From NCBI GenBank assembly GCA_004802725.1, contig SGPM01000096.1, forward strand, positions 19,946 to 83,945: 64,000 nucleotides of DNA, given 5' to 3'. Position 1 is the first letter of the stretch; each line of letters opens with the position of its first letter. The translations under genes and the position numbers were made by a program. Under the pieces are notes generated by a model, which did no database searches, was not told the DNA's origin, and saw nothing but the letters and a program-made list of their open reading frames with translations. Below, one piece after another: positions 9,567 to 21,882 of this stretch. This stretch comes from Antrodiella citrinella (taxonomy: Eukaryota; Basidiomycota; Agaricomycetes; Polyporales; Steccherinaceae).

Positions 9567-12500
9567 ATGATGGCGTTCGTTTTCAAACGAGGTAAACCTT
9601 CATGCCAAGGATGTCTTCGTCGCGTCGTTGGTCTAACGGTCGACCTTGTCCCTCCACAGATGGGTCAGTAGATGCTACAGCTATTCAGAGTGTCGAAAAG
9701 CGTGTCTGAAACCCATTACTTCCCTCTAGTCGCAAGGAACGCGTTCAGTTTGACAAAGTACGTGCCCCTATCGGCTTACCCATCACGCGTCCTTACACCA
9801 CGCCCCTCAGATCACAGCGCGAATCAACAAGCTTTGCTATGGCCTTGACCAAGACTACGTAGACCCAATAGCGTGAGTGGCACGTCATTGAGTGTTGAGA
9901 GTATTTGCCAACGTTTTTGCAGAGTCGCGCAAAAGGTCATCGCCGGCGTCTACAACGGTGTCACAACAGTCGAGCTTGATGTACATCGTTTCTTCTATTG
10001 GCTGTATACGCGCTCATCTGGGATCATAGAACCTCGCCGCTGAGACATCGGCATATCTTACGACGAAGCATCCCGACTATGCCATCCTTGCCGCTCGTAT
10101 CGCGGTATCGAATTTGCACAAGGAAACAAAGAAGTCATTCACAGCTGTTGTAAAAGATTTGTATAGCTATGGTGAGTCGACTTCATCTCTCTATCACGTC
10201 TACATGACTGATGTGAGTGCAGTGAACCCCAAGAATGGTCGTCCATCTGGTATGATTTCACAAGATACCTACGATGTTGTCATGGCCAACTCCGACCTAC
10301 TCGACTCTGCCATTATTTACGAGCGCGACTTCAGCTACAACTTGTGCGTATTCAAGACATCAGCGCACTGTTTACTCACGACTTTGGTGTAGTTTCGGTT
10401 TCAAGACGCTCGAGCGTTCATATCTGCTCAAGATCAATGGTCGCACCGCTGAACGGCCACAACACATGCTGATGCGTGTCGCTGTTGGCATTCACGGTTC
10501 AGACATCGAGAGGGTTCTTGAGACCTATAACCTCATGTCAGAACGGTACTTCACACACGCCTCACCAACACTGTTTAATGCCGGTACTCCTCACCCACAG
10601 CTTAGCTCTTGCTTCCTTGTCTGCATGAAAGATGACTCGATTGAGGGAATCTACGATACGCTGAAGAGTTGCGCGATGATTAGTAAGACCGCCGGTGGTA
10701 TTGGTCTGAGTATCCATAACATTCGGGCTACTGGGTTAGTGGTATCTCATCACCGAGGATACTCGCGCTCATGATGGACGTTCAGGTCCTACATCGCCGG
10801 TACCAACGGATACTCGAACGGTATTGTCCCTATGCTGCGCGCTTACGATGCCACCGCACGTTACGTCGATCAAGGTGGAAACAAGCGTCCAGGTGCCTTC
10901 GCCATCTACATCGAGCCGTGGCACGCCGATATCTTCGAGTTCCTCGACCTGCGCAAGAACCATGGTAAAGAAGAAGTCCGTGCCCGTGACTTGTTCTACG
11001 CCCTCTGGATTCCAGATCTCTTGTACGTCGATTTATCTTTGATGACTTTTTTCTACTAAGACATCCCACATAGCATGAAGCGTGTCGAAGAGAACGGAGA
11101 GTGGTCACTATTCTGCCCCAGTGAAGCTCCTGGATTGCACGAAGTCCACGGTGAAGAGTTCGAAAGACTCTACGAGCAATATGAACGGGAAGGACGTGCT
11201 CGCAAGACGATAGAAGCGCAGAAGCTGTGGTACGCCGTCCTCGAGGCCCAGATTGAGACGGGTGGGCCTTTCATGTTGTACAAGGACGCCGCCAATGGTG
11301 AGAGCTTCTTGACCTTAGCATGTTTCCCTTTCGCTGACTGCGTTCGTAGCCAAATCAAATCAGAAGAACCTGGGTACCATCAAGTCTTCCAACTTGTGCA
11401 CTGAAATTATGGAATACTCGTCACCGGACGAGACGGCTGTTTGCAACCTTGCGTCTATCGCTCTTCCTTCCTTCATCCAACGTGGACGCTACAACTTCCA
11501 GCGACTTCATGACATCGCCAAAGTCGTTACCTTTAACCTGAACCGCATCATTGACGTCAACTACTACCCTGTCCCTGAAGCTCGCAAGTCCAACATGCGT
11601 CACCGCCCCGTTGGTGTCGGTGTGCAAGGCCTTGCCGATACTTTCATGGCCCTTCGCATGCCTTTCGACAGCCCTGATGCTAAGCTGCTGAACCAGCAGA
11701 TCTTCGAGACTATCTACCACGCCGCACTCGAGGCGAGTAGCGAGATGGCTGAGAAGGACGGTCCCTACGAGACCTACGAGGGTAGTCCTGCCTCGCAAGG
11801 CCAACTTCAGTACGATTTGTGGGGTGTAACTCCGACCGACCTCTGGGACTGGGATACGTTGAAGCAGCGCATCGCCCGCACTGGTCTCAGGAACTCGCTG
11901 TTGTGTGCACCCATGCCTACTGCCTCTACTAGTCAAATTTTGGGCTTCAACGAGTGCTTCGAGCCGTACACAAGGTAAGCATATCTTCTACATTGTTCGT
12001 TCGGCGTGTCTCACTTTTCTTCCATAGTAACATCTACACACGCCGTGTCCTGGCCGGTGAATTCCAGGTCGTCTGCCCGTGGCTTCTTCGCGAACTCGTT
12101 GACAAGGGTCTCTGGGACGATGAAATGAAGAACAGACTCATCGCCAACAATGGTTCCGTCCAGAACATCCAGCAGATCCCTGACGACATCAAGGCGATCT
12201 ATAAAACTGTCTGGGAGATCAGTCAGAAGAAGGTCCTCGACCTGGCCGCTGACCGTGGCGCATTCATTTGCCAGTCACAATCCCTCAACGTCCACCTTGC
12301 ATCCCCGACTATGGGTCAGCTGACCAGCATGCATTTCTACGGATGGAAGAAGGGTCTCAAGACCGGCATGTACTACTTGCGCACGCGACCCAGCGCGCAG
12401 GCTATTCAGTTCACCGTCGATCAAGAGATGCTCAAGAAGAGTCAAGACGCGCCGTCGGAGAAGCCTACTCCCAGCCGACCTGCGAGCCTCCTCAAGGGCA

Positions 12501-12856
12501 CACCTTCTGTTCCATCCTCGCCCTCGAAGCCAAAGGTTGCCGTCAACGGTAATGGCTCCGCTCATGTCAACGGAAACGGCGCTGCTACCCTCGCACCTCC
12601 TGTCACCAACGGCGTCGCACATTCCGACCCTCCTTCCCCCAGTGTCGTCGAGACCGACAACCAGCTCCGCAACGGAATTCAGCCTCAGGTGGACGTCCCC
12701 ACTTCCTTGACATTGGACGACAAAGCTCGTGCTGCTGCCGAGAGGGATCCAGAGTTCGCTGCTGCACTGCAGCGTCGCGCTGAGAAGGAGCTGGAGCAGG
12801 CCAAGCTGATGTGCTCGCTCGAGAACAAAGAGGCTTGCGTTATGTGCTCTGGCTAG
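9567..12856 (+). CDS. RNR1: ribonucleoside-diphosphate reductase large subunit
   Basis: Twelve exons: 9567-9591, 9660-9663, 9730-9757, 9811-9872, 9923-9980, 10030-10171, 10223-10343, 10393-10734, 10786-11022, 11074-11297, 11350-11974, 12028-12856. The sum is 2697 nt, 898 residues. It is the class Ia R1 subunit that reduces NDPs to dNDPs with the R2 subunit. Visible: the ATP-cone [17 protein letters not shown] at the N-terminus, [12 protein letters not shown], the active-site regions [16 protein letters not shown] and [23 protein letters not shown], and the C-terminal redox pair CVMC. Exon 2 is only ATGG (4 nt) and is required to complete Asp-Gly in KRDGRKE. Residues about 780-850 are a Ser/Pro/Asn-rich insertion before the C-terminal CxxC arm. 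Two consecutive ATGs (9567, 9570) could start the protein. Confidence 0.96.
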
Positions 12857-13338
12857 AGTGATAGTGATGACTTGTTGTGCTCAGACTTTGTTGTGTTATT
12901 ACCCTGCATCTGACTCTCGTAAGTATACCTTCTGGTTCGTATCCTATGCATCCCCCCCTCTGCCATCCGTCTATCAGCACCCCTCGCATCTCTCAAAACT
13001 GTATGAGTAATTTGTTCTGTGTTTTTATTATGATGTCCACAATAGATTGCTCGGATTCCCCGACCTTCCTTGCCACCTAAGCAGAAGTCTACAATCTTGG
13101 AGAAGTCGTGGAGACTTATAGATTGTCGACGTAGGTCGGTAGGTTATCGTAGTGGTGCGTGGTCATTATGTCGGGCTTCAGCTCATTGAACCTAACGGAG
13201 CGACGACGTTTGCAATTCGACTTCTATGACTATTGTACATTGGACACCAAACGACAGGGGAAAGATAGACATGTGTACACCGAAAAACCAAAAGACAATC
13301 TGTAAAACTCCGAAGACGATCCGACCTCACTTCCAACC
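12857..13338. other. convergent 3' intergenic region of RNR1 and GH30
   Basis: About 480 bp between two stop codons facing each other. Only 3' UTR-like T-rich sequence is seen; no gene or strong terminator motif is evident. Confidence 0.5.
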
Positions 13339-15751
13339 TTACAGAGAACGACGGAACCTAAAGAGGGGCTCCTTCCTCTCTGTAGCGGTACCACCCGGTG
13401 CAGTAGCGGTGACATTGGCAGGATTGAAGGAGGCTGACGAGCTGCGGAGGGGGACCTGCGTGGAACTGTGGATATGAATTTCATCTGAGTCCGTTTGGGC
13501 CTCTGCGGCGCTGATATGGTTTCCGGCTGTCGTCTTCTTGTTGGATTTGATATCGGAGGAAGTCGAGGGAGCGTACCACCAGAGGGTGGTGACACCGACT
13601 GGGAAGGTGTACGTCGCCTGTTGTCCGCGGAATTCGATCGTCGCTTTTACGGGTTGCGGGTTCCAGGTCGTGCTCGCGCTATCATCCCTACATTGAAACA
13701 TGGATGTTAACGAGACGATGGAATATGAGGCGAAAGTGCCTACCAGTTAAGAACAACGATGCTGTAGCGCAACCAGTCGGACGGGTTCACTCTTCCGGTG
13801 ACGAAAGCGTTCACGACCAAGGCCCAGTTCAGAGAACCACCCACAGTCACGCCAATACGGCTGCCGAATGGTCCATTGACATCGCGAGGAAGGATAGCCT
13901 TTGATGCCTGCGCCATGGAATAGACTAGTGGAAGCATGGATCAGTATTGGATTCTTTGGATTCGGACGAAAACGTACACTCTTGGTTGAGCGTGTAGCTG
14001 GTACCGCTGATAGTGACGATGCCACGACAAGGAGGGTTACCGCAGCTGTTAGATCCAGGTAACTCAGGTTGGCCGTTTCCGTCCAGCGCAATGTTCCATT
14101 CCAACGCAGTACGTGCGTTGTGCTGAATGGCTCCGATGTAGCTGTAGAACAAGGGCGCGTTAGGAAAAGTTTAACACAAGAGTATGAACACTTGAGCGTA
14201 CATATTATCCATGTCCCACTTGATGTCGCTCCACCAATCGGAGCCTTGTTCTCCCGTACACTCGGTGAAGTAGATCTCCTTGTCTGGATACGCGTTGAAG
14301 AAGGTGTCTTGATCGGACACGCTCCCAGAGTAGCAATGGAATGCGACTCCGGCAAACGCACTCTCAGCTTGTTGCATCTAGGACTTGACTATCAGTACCA
14401 AGCCCAAAGAACAAGCAAAGTTATCTCACCAGTTGAATAGCGTATGTACCTGCACCATCCCAGTTATGATCAAATCCGATGATCTTGGTGCTCGAAAAAC
14501 CATTGTTGTTCAAGAGAGTACGCAGAGCCAAGCCGACTTGTGCTTCTTGGGCGGCGGTAATCAAGCACGTGGGGTACGTGGGATTGGAATTCTGCGGTTC
14601 GTTCTGCAAAAGAGAACATCATACATAAGCAAAGAACGCAGTGATCTCTGGAAGCGAGTATACCTGAATACTGATCGCATAGATCGGAATACCGTGACTT
14701 TGGAAGCCCTGTACTGACTTCAACAAGTAGTTGGCGACTACAACGGCAAAACCATGGCGGATAAGTACACCACTGAGATGCTTCTACACTGTTCGCTTAC
14801 GCTGTGTAGTGAACTGGTCCTGGAAACTGCCCCCGAGCGTCGTTCCGGTAGACTTCATCCACCCGGGCTATGTCAAAAGTTCAGCACAGGAGCGATGGCG
14901 ACTGTGAAAAAGGCAGATGCTCACCGGCGACCATGGCAAAACATGAACCTTCAAGTAGGGATTCACAGCTCTGATATCATTGATGACCGAGAACAGATAT
15001 GACGGCGCTTTGTTGATGTTGAACGCGCTCAACGACGTGTCGCCGCTCTGGTCATCGAAGGTGTACGCTTCATTCAAAAATAAGATGAGATATCTTTTTG
15101 GTATATGAGATCAGGAAGGTAGCTTACTATTGGCGGAAAAATCGGAAGCACCCAAAGGCACGCGAAGGTATGATAAGCCGGCATTATCTGCACCGTCGGT
15201 AGCTAAGGAAGTAACAATTTTTATCACGTGCCAATAGATGCGTCCAAAAAACAATAACATACGATCGAAGAGCTTTGACAGCAGTGCATTGTATTGTCCT
15301 GAGTTCGCGTTCTAAAAACGAATTGTTAGTGAGCTATCAACAATTTTGGACCGTAAAAACAGCGCACCTTGAGATTGTTGAGAAGAAGCGCAGAAGCGTC
15401 AGCTGCGAGATGTGCGGACCCGTCAGCATAGTGGCGAGTCGTGTATAAAGGAGATACGCACTAAGAGAGCCACCGAAGCCGTACACTGGTTGGTTAACTT
15501 GTCCATCGTTGACGACAATATCCGCGGAAGCAGCAGCTCCCGGGGTCACGAAGTTGATGGGGTTCGGACCAAGGTTGTCATACGTGAATAGCGTGGATCT
15601 GTCCCATGTTGTCGAATACTGAGAAAAATAGTCAGTGTCAGCCGCGTTGGAGATTAAAATTACGAGGGATACGCACGACGTCGTATATCTGCTGCGCTGC
15701 AGCAGGGAAACTGAGCGTAGCTATGAATGAAATCGCAGTTAGGTATAACAT
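13339..15751 (-). CDS. GH30 family secreted glycoside hydrolase (probable endo-beta-1,6-glucanase)
   Basis: Thirteen exons on the minus strand (15677-15751, 15462-15618, 15368-15402, 15263-15311, 15128-15202, 14925-15067, 14801-14867, 14664-14737, 14430-14603, 14202-14377, 13978-14141, 13744-13924, 13339-13687), 1719 nt, 572 residues. The first about 19 residues form a signal peptide ending PAAAQ. The mature enzyme shows the GH30 features VYGFGGSLTD, VLPWSPPGWMK, the acid/base Glu227 in NEPQ and the nucleophile Glu322 in YFTECTG. By resemblance to fungal GH30 subfamily 3 it should cut beta-1,6-glucan in cell walls, either self remodelling or attack on other fungi; glucocerebrosidase-like activity is less likely. 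A Ser/Thr-rich tail of about 80 residues beyond the barrel and beta domain (from WWYAPSTS) is longer than usual. No GPI signal is seen. Confidence 0.9.
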
Positions 15752-17053
15752 CTGTGCTGTGGGTTGGTAGTAAGTGAGAGTGGTGATCAATCTGTTTTAT
15801 ACGCAGAAAAAAATGTTTTTGACGGTCAGTCAAAAGTCGTGATGCTTGATATGCCAGCCGCGGTCAGCGCAAGATACGGCCAGAGAATGCGCCATATGGA
15901 ACGGTTGAATGGACAGGACTCATCCCTTGTATTGCTCATGCTACCGAATCGACTTCTTCCAGGGATTCATCCGCTAACCAGCAGGTGAACGTATCACCTG
16001 GGAGGGGTAAGAACCCTGGCGATTGTACAGAACTCGTCACGACAGTCGACGGCCATGCTGTACTCCTATCATGCAAACAAAACCCTGTCCGAAACAGTGG
16101 GGGTCTGAGTGTGTCATTTGCGGTACTCTGTCTATGAGTTAGTCAGATAGAGACACTGAAGAAGAGCAATTTGTAACAGACAGAAAAGGTCCTCCGAGCT
16201 GCTGTGCCCGGTGATAGCTATATCGCTAAGCTGCTAAGGTTTGTTACCGGCTCGACATTCGCAGCTATTAAAAGTCCATATGGTCACCTAGGAGAATGAT
16301 GTTGCAAAGCAAACAAGAGAGAATCCCGCATGCAAACATGTCTTTCGGGCCCGGCAGCGAGTACCAAGGTTGCCAATATTTAGAGTTGATCTTTGCTCCA
16401 TGCGGTCTTGTGGCAATGTCACAAAGCCTCAGTCGTCTAGACAAAGGTTCCATGACTATGCGAATCACAAGATAAACCATGACGGAAAAATTCGAGATAA
16501 CACAGCAAGAACGAGCGGAACGATCGACGAAAGCAGAATGCAAGGAAGCAGGATCGCTTGGGCGCTCAACCAAATCCTTTACGGGCGGGCGTCTGGAGGG
16601 CGTGCCGGGATGCCGGGAAACACGCGACCACGCGTTACGCACGTGATCGTTCAATTTACGAGCGCGTCGCATGGTTCGCAGGCACGCTCAGGCTGTTCAT
16701 CTTGAACTCGACTATCTGCGGTCAGACTGCAGACTGTTCTACGCGTTCTACTCATCTTGCCCTCTTCTTGATTTACTACCTAACCTCCATATCGTATCAT
16801 ATCTCGGTTGCTCGTCGTGACCACCGCGCACATCCGAGACCTCCGCCAGTCATCACAACTTTTCTCCCTCGTACATGTGCTAGATAACCCTCTTGCACTC
16901 CCTACATAGTACATTTGTTCCGGTAACTCTTCACACGTTACCCGACTCACGTTGTTGTCCCATTCCCTTACAACAGTGCAGCGGTGATCTCTCGTTGGCA
17001 ATCGCACACGTACTATCTTTTGGTTTTACACCTGAACACGGGACGCGAACCAT
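15752..17053. other. divergent intergenic region GH30 / CK1-like gene
   Basis: About 1.3 kb holding two promoters. Several open frames exist on both strands (for example minus 16268-16672) but none shows recognisable protein or splice structure. Nothing else supported. Confidence 0.45.
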
Positions 17054-18933
17054 ATGGCGAATCAAGGACACGGGAGAAGACATCCTGAGCGGATTGAGAA
17101 TTGGTGGTTGGGAGAATGTCTGGGTACCGGATTTTCTGGTGAGTCAGTGGAGTTGGTGTATTGGCAGCTCGATCTTCAACCCCCCTCCCATTTCTTATAG
17201 GTGCCATATACAAGGCGACCCATCTCATGACGAGGCAAGTCGTGGCGTTGAAACTACAAGACAAGGACGAAGCGTGTCCGACCAACACATACGAACGCTG
17301 CTTCTATCCGATGCTCCAAGGCGGCATCGGAATGCCTAGATTATGGGGTGCTGGTGTAGACGGCCGATGGGACTGGCTGGCCATCGACCTCTTGGGTCCT
17401 AGTTTAGACCGTCTGTTCCGCAACAGCGGGAAGAACGTCATGGACCTCCGGAGCGTATGTTGCCTTGCCCAACAAGTGGTCTGTTGCACTGTTCATCTCC
17501 GATAATAATATGGCTGACTCCTCTCTCGGTGATGCAAAAGATCGCCCGACTTGGCTTCATGCACGATCGGGGGCTTCTACATCGTGACATTCAGCTGGGG
17601 AATTGTGTGATTGGGCTCCCGCCACACCACGAAACGGTCTACATGATTGACTTTGGATTCTCGAAGCAATATATCGACCCAACGACGAAACGCCACATTC
17701 CGGACAGCAAGAAGCCTCGCGACTTCTTGGGAAACTACTACTTCACTTCGGTGAACGTGCATTGCAGAGGAAAGGGTACGCCCCCACCCTGATTATACGC
17801 GATGCTCCACGCTGACGGCTGTTGGGTTGTGCGTCAGTCCCTTCGCGTCGCGACGATCTGGAAGCAGTTGCCCTCATGATCATTCATCTTCTGACCCCTG
17901 GTGGTCTATCGTGGATCCGCAATGGTGTTCCAAAAACCGACCTTGCGCACAACCGGCTAAAGCGGGAAAAACAATGCGCGACACCAGAGGAGCTCTGCCG
18001 TGGTCTACCTGAAGAATTTGAGGAGTTCCTCCGCTATTGTCGTAGACTGAAATTCGCGGAGAGACCGGATTACGGACGATGGATTGACGAATTTAAGAAC
18101 TTGACGCACAGCCGTGGATTCCCGTCCAGCGATGCGTTTGTGTGGCCGGCCCCCGTCGATGAGGTACGTGATTTTGATGCGCATTCCACAACTACAAATA
18201 TTGACTGAACATGTGTTAGACCACGGTACATGTTGAACGCAACCCGCGGTTGTCCCTCCCACTGCAGGTCAGAGCGGAGGACCAAGACCTCGAAAACGCG
18301 GTCGGCGCATTGGCGAACCTCGCACTCGGACCAAGACCAGTCCTAGGAGAACGAGATGTCAACGAACCGAATGTACCGCGGCCTCCAGTGGCAGAAGAAG
18401 GCAAGAAGAAGGCACAACCTGGCGACAATGTCATTGTCGTGAGCGACGACAGCGAGAACGATGCAGACAAGCCTCCAACGGGTGGACGATTGCCCAAAGC
18501 AGCTCGTCTCGCGGCCCTGGCGAGAACAGTTTCAAGCGCCACAGATAATGCAGCCCTGTCGAAGCTGGTACTAGAGTTCTGGCAGGTTCTCCAACTGAAT
18601 CGGTCGCGTGCTCTGACGAAGGAGGGCTTCGCGTTCCTCGACGCCCTGTACAAGCAACTATCGGACCCTTCAGTGTACATCGTTCCCATGCGGACATCGC
18701 GCTCTCGGGGGCAGACGAGCACCGAGAATCCGGAGGTTTTGGATCGCCAGAGGAAGATGAACGAGCTGCTGAGGCTGCGTATCGCCGTGTCCAAGGCGGG
18801 GAACAACAAGGCGCTCGCGCAGATGGTGGCCGACTTTGGGAGCGTCATCGACAAGAGCAATGGGCGAACGGTGACGAAGGACGCGCTCGGATTTCTGGAG
18901 GGGCTTGCAGGGAGGTTGCGGGTGATGCAGTAG
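17054..18933 (+). CDS. casein kinase 1-like protein with divergent catalytic loop
   Basis: Five exons, 17054-17138, 17201-17475, 17541-17775, 17838-18163 and 18220-18933, 1635 nt, 544 residues. The kinase fold follows the CK1 pattern: GTGFSGAIYKA glycine loop, Lys46 in VVALKLQ, DLLGPSLDRLF, the loop LLHRDIQLGNC (134-142), Asp157 in MIDFGFSKQY, and GNYYFTSVNVHCRG in place of a normal APE region. The catalytic-loop lysine of HRDxK is Gln138, so activity may be weak or absent. After the kinase comes an acidic motif VVSDDSEND and then two tandem copies of a helical repeat of about 50 residues (roughly 402-454 and 490-540). The exon 2 donor is ambiguous: GTATGT after 17454 would remove seven residues in frame, but keeping VCCLAQQ matches the helix before HRD. 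Substrate unknown. Confidence 0.82.
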
Positions 18934-19320
18934 TGGGTCCGCATAGATCTCTAGGACTCTGATTCTTGATGTGCCGATGTATCTCGTTCATGTATACTAT
19001 GATCTTTGTATAAGAATCAGACCACTACCGATGTATGTTCTGGAGTTGCGGAGTACAGACTGGATCAACTTTCTCTGGATGAATGGTCTTGGAATCCGAA
19101 CATTGTCATTGGAATGCTGGCAGTGCTTACGTAAAAACATCGCTTGGGGTGAATGAAAGAACAGACGCCCATTGAAGAGAAATGTCCCCATAAAATCGAA
19201 CGATGCTGGCTGGCTCCCCTTCCTTCGCTCCCCCGCCTCCTCTTGCCAGCACTCCTCCAGGGTCTTGTCCTCCACGTCCCGCCGTCCGCCAGTTTTCTCA
19301 CTCCTTCATCGTCGTCAGCA

Positions 19321-21053
19321 ATGGCGACCAAAACCGCAAACGGACGAGTCACCGTCGAGCAGACTCCTGTTGTCATCCCGGATTTGACGGTCAAGGACTG
19401 TCTCTCCGTCATTCCGTGAGTCTTCCAGCAGCGACGTACCGTGCCCGTGACGCCACCCACTGATCCTACCATGTTCATTTGATTAGCACCCACTGTTTAC
19501 AGCGCTCCGCTGTGAAGTCTTTGGCTTACGTGTACGTGTCACCACCTCCTACGACGCGTCGTGATAGACCTTGACCTTATGTATATACAGTGTATGGGAT
19601 TTCATCTTGATTGGAGCCATCTACAAGGGCACGACCGCCGCCGATGGCTTCCTCGACCCAGCGCATCTTGACCTTCCTCATCCTTTGTTGTACCCCGCCG
19701 CCCGCTTCTCTTTGTGGGCCCTGTACAGCTTCGCTGTTGGTCTGGTAGCGACTGGTCTTTGGGTCTGCGCGCATGAGTGTGGTCACCGGGCTTTCTCTGA
19801 CTACAAACTCCTTGATGATACCGTGGGATGGGTCCTCCACTCCGGGTACGCAGCTACATATATTCATATTTAGTCTGGTCGTTTGAGACTCAAGTCTGAT
19901 ATAGCCTTGGTGTTCCGTACCACTCATGGCGCATCACCCACGCCAAGCACCACGCCTCCACGGCCCATTTGACACAGGATCAGGTTTTCGTTCCCAAGAC
20001 GCGCTCTGAGCGCAAGCTTCCCGAGTTTGACCCCACTCAGGAGGACCTCGCAGGTTCAAGCGTATCAGAAAAGGTCATGGCGGAGCTGTGGGAGGCCCTC
20101 GGTGATTCTCCTCTTGGTGCTATGTACGGTGCCGCCACCTACCTCGTACGTTTTAGACTCGAGTCTTACGCACGTTCGGATGCTAATGTATCTGTAGATC
20201 GGTGGCTGGCCCATGTACCTCATCACGAACGCATCTGGTCAGAGACGTTACCCGGCAGGCACTAACCGTGAGTACAGCCTTATGCTTGGAAGCAACGTTC
20301 GAATTTATGCGCTCGCCTGCTAGACTTCAACCCCTCCGCTATTATGTTCTCGGCCAGGCAGTGGGGTGCTATCATTCTCTCGGATATTGGTATCTTCCTT
20401 TGGATGGGTGTCCTCGGTACTTGGATTTACTACAGGGGTTTCGCTGAGGTCTTCCGTCTGTACCTCGCTCCCTACCTTTGGTATGTCTTTTCGGTTCCCG
20501 TCAAGTAGTCATTCTCATTTGTTCTTGTAGGGTTAACCACTGGCTCGTCCTGATCACCTTCTTGCAACACACTGACCCCCTGCTCCCTCATTACCGTGCT
20601 CCTGAGTTCACCTTCACTCGTGGTGCCTTGTCCACTCTTGACCGTAACCTCCTCGGTGATCTTGGTCCCATCATGGCCTGGATTGGAGCTTGCACTACCC
20701 ACGGTATCTCTGAGACTCACGTCCTCCATCATGTCAGCAGCAAGATTCCTCATTACAACGCGTACGTTGCATCTCCGATGTCGTGTCATGCATGAATGAT
20801 TTTGACGTGATATTGTTGGCTTAGATGGGAAGCCGCTGATGCTCTCCGCAAACGTCTCGAACAAAGCGGGCTCAAGCTCCAGGGACGACCTGGTGGTTGG
20901 GCTGAAGTCTACCGTGTCTACAAGGCTTGCAAGTTCGTCGAGGACGAGGGCGACATCGTGTTCTACAAGGATGCGCACGGTTTCGCGTACACACGCCCGG
21001 TCTTCAACGACAGCGGCGCGAGTGATTCTGGTGTCGAGTTCGAGAAGTCATAG
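19321..21053 (+). CDS. FAD2: delta-12 (omega-6) fatty acid desaturase
   Basis: Eight exons, 19321-19415, 19487-19531, 19591-19845, 19905-20145, 20198-20267, 20324-20480, 20531-20761 and 20825-21053, 1323 nt, 440 residues. It converts oleoyl to linoleoyl chains in the ER membrane using cytochrome b5 electrons. All three di-iron histidine boxes are present with the delta-12 spacing and spelling: HECGH (108-112), HAKHH (144-148) and HVLHH (351-355, in ETHVLHH). Hydrophobic segments such as LWALYSFAVGLVATGLWVCA and AIILSDIGIFLWMGVLGTW give the expected four-helix membrane topology. The ATG at 19321 lies in a good context and gives the usual length. Omega-3 activity cannot be excluded from sequence alone. 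The 387 bp upstream (18934-19320), after the CK1-like gene, contain the promoter and nothing else recognised. Confidence 0.93.
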
Positions 21054-21882
21054 ACGCGCTTTTCTTACCACTTCTGTCGTTTTCTCCTTTCATCATCTTG
21101 TTCTTTTGTTGCAAATACCTTTTTTGCAGATCGGTTTTGTGCTTCATCATCACATGGCATAGAATTGGGCGGGGTCCGAGGCTTGATGCGGGACTAGAAA
21201 AGGTGCAGGTTTCTCTTCGTTTTCTCCGTAGAGCGCGTAGTCGACAATACCTCCGGGATTATATTACATGGTGGGAAATGGTGCTGTGGGGAGGTGGCAC
21301 GATAGAGTACATAATGATAGATTCATATGCATGGAGCGTTCCCAACTGAAGAGTTTTGTGTGTCGCTGGGAAGAGTGACAAGGTCTTGGGTGACCGATCC
21401 TGGATCCTTGGCTGATCTCGGTACCTGAGGAAGACAGTCCCTTACTAGTCAAGTTTCCTATGTTCCTCACTGCATCGTCAAACAACATCGGCGAACGCAT
21501 CAAGGACATTTCGAATTTCTCAATCTGCGGTGTGCAACGAAGTTGAAGATGTTCTCAAGTCGACCAGACAGATGGTGGTAGGTATTACTACTTGTTCACG
21601 CCGCACGATAATAAAAGGTCAAGGATGATTGCATGTTCATATCAAATGAAAATTATGATGTACAGATGGTGGTTGACGAACGCAAGAGAACAGACGGGAC
21701 TGGAAGAGTCAACGAGGCGAGAGGGGAAGGGGGGGTATCAAGGACGACGAGCAATACGAGAACAGGCTAAGGCTACATCGAACGAAACGCGTCATTCGAA
21801 GAGAGGAGGAGGAGTGAGACAGAGAAACAAACTCGGAGGAAGCAGAAAGAGAAAGAACGGATCATCTAACCGTCCCCGCCCT
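21054..21882. other. convergent 3' region of desaturase and HAD phosphatase genes
   Basis: About 830 bp between two facing stop codons, purine-rich on the plus strand from 21690 to 21860. An open frame at 21592-22296 on the plus strand is a shadow over the HAD gene. No gene supported. Confidence 0.5.
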
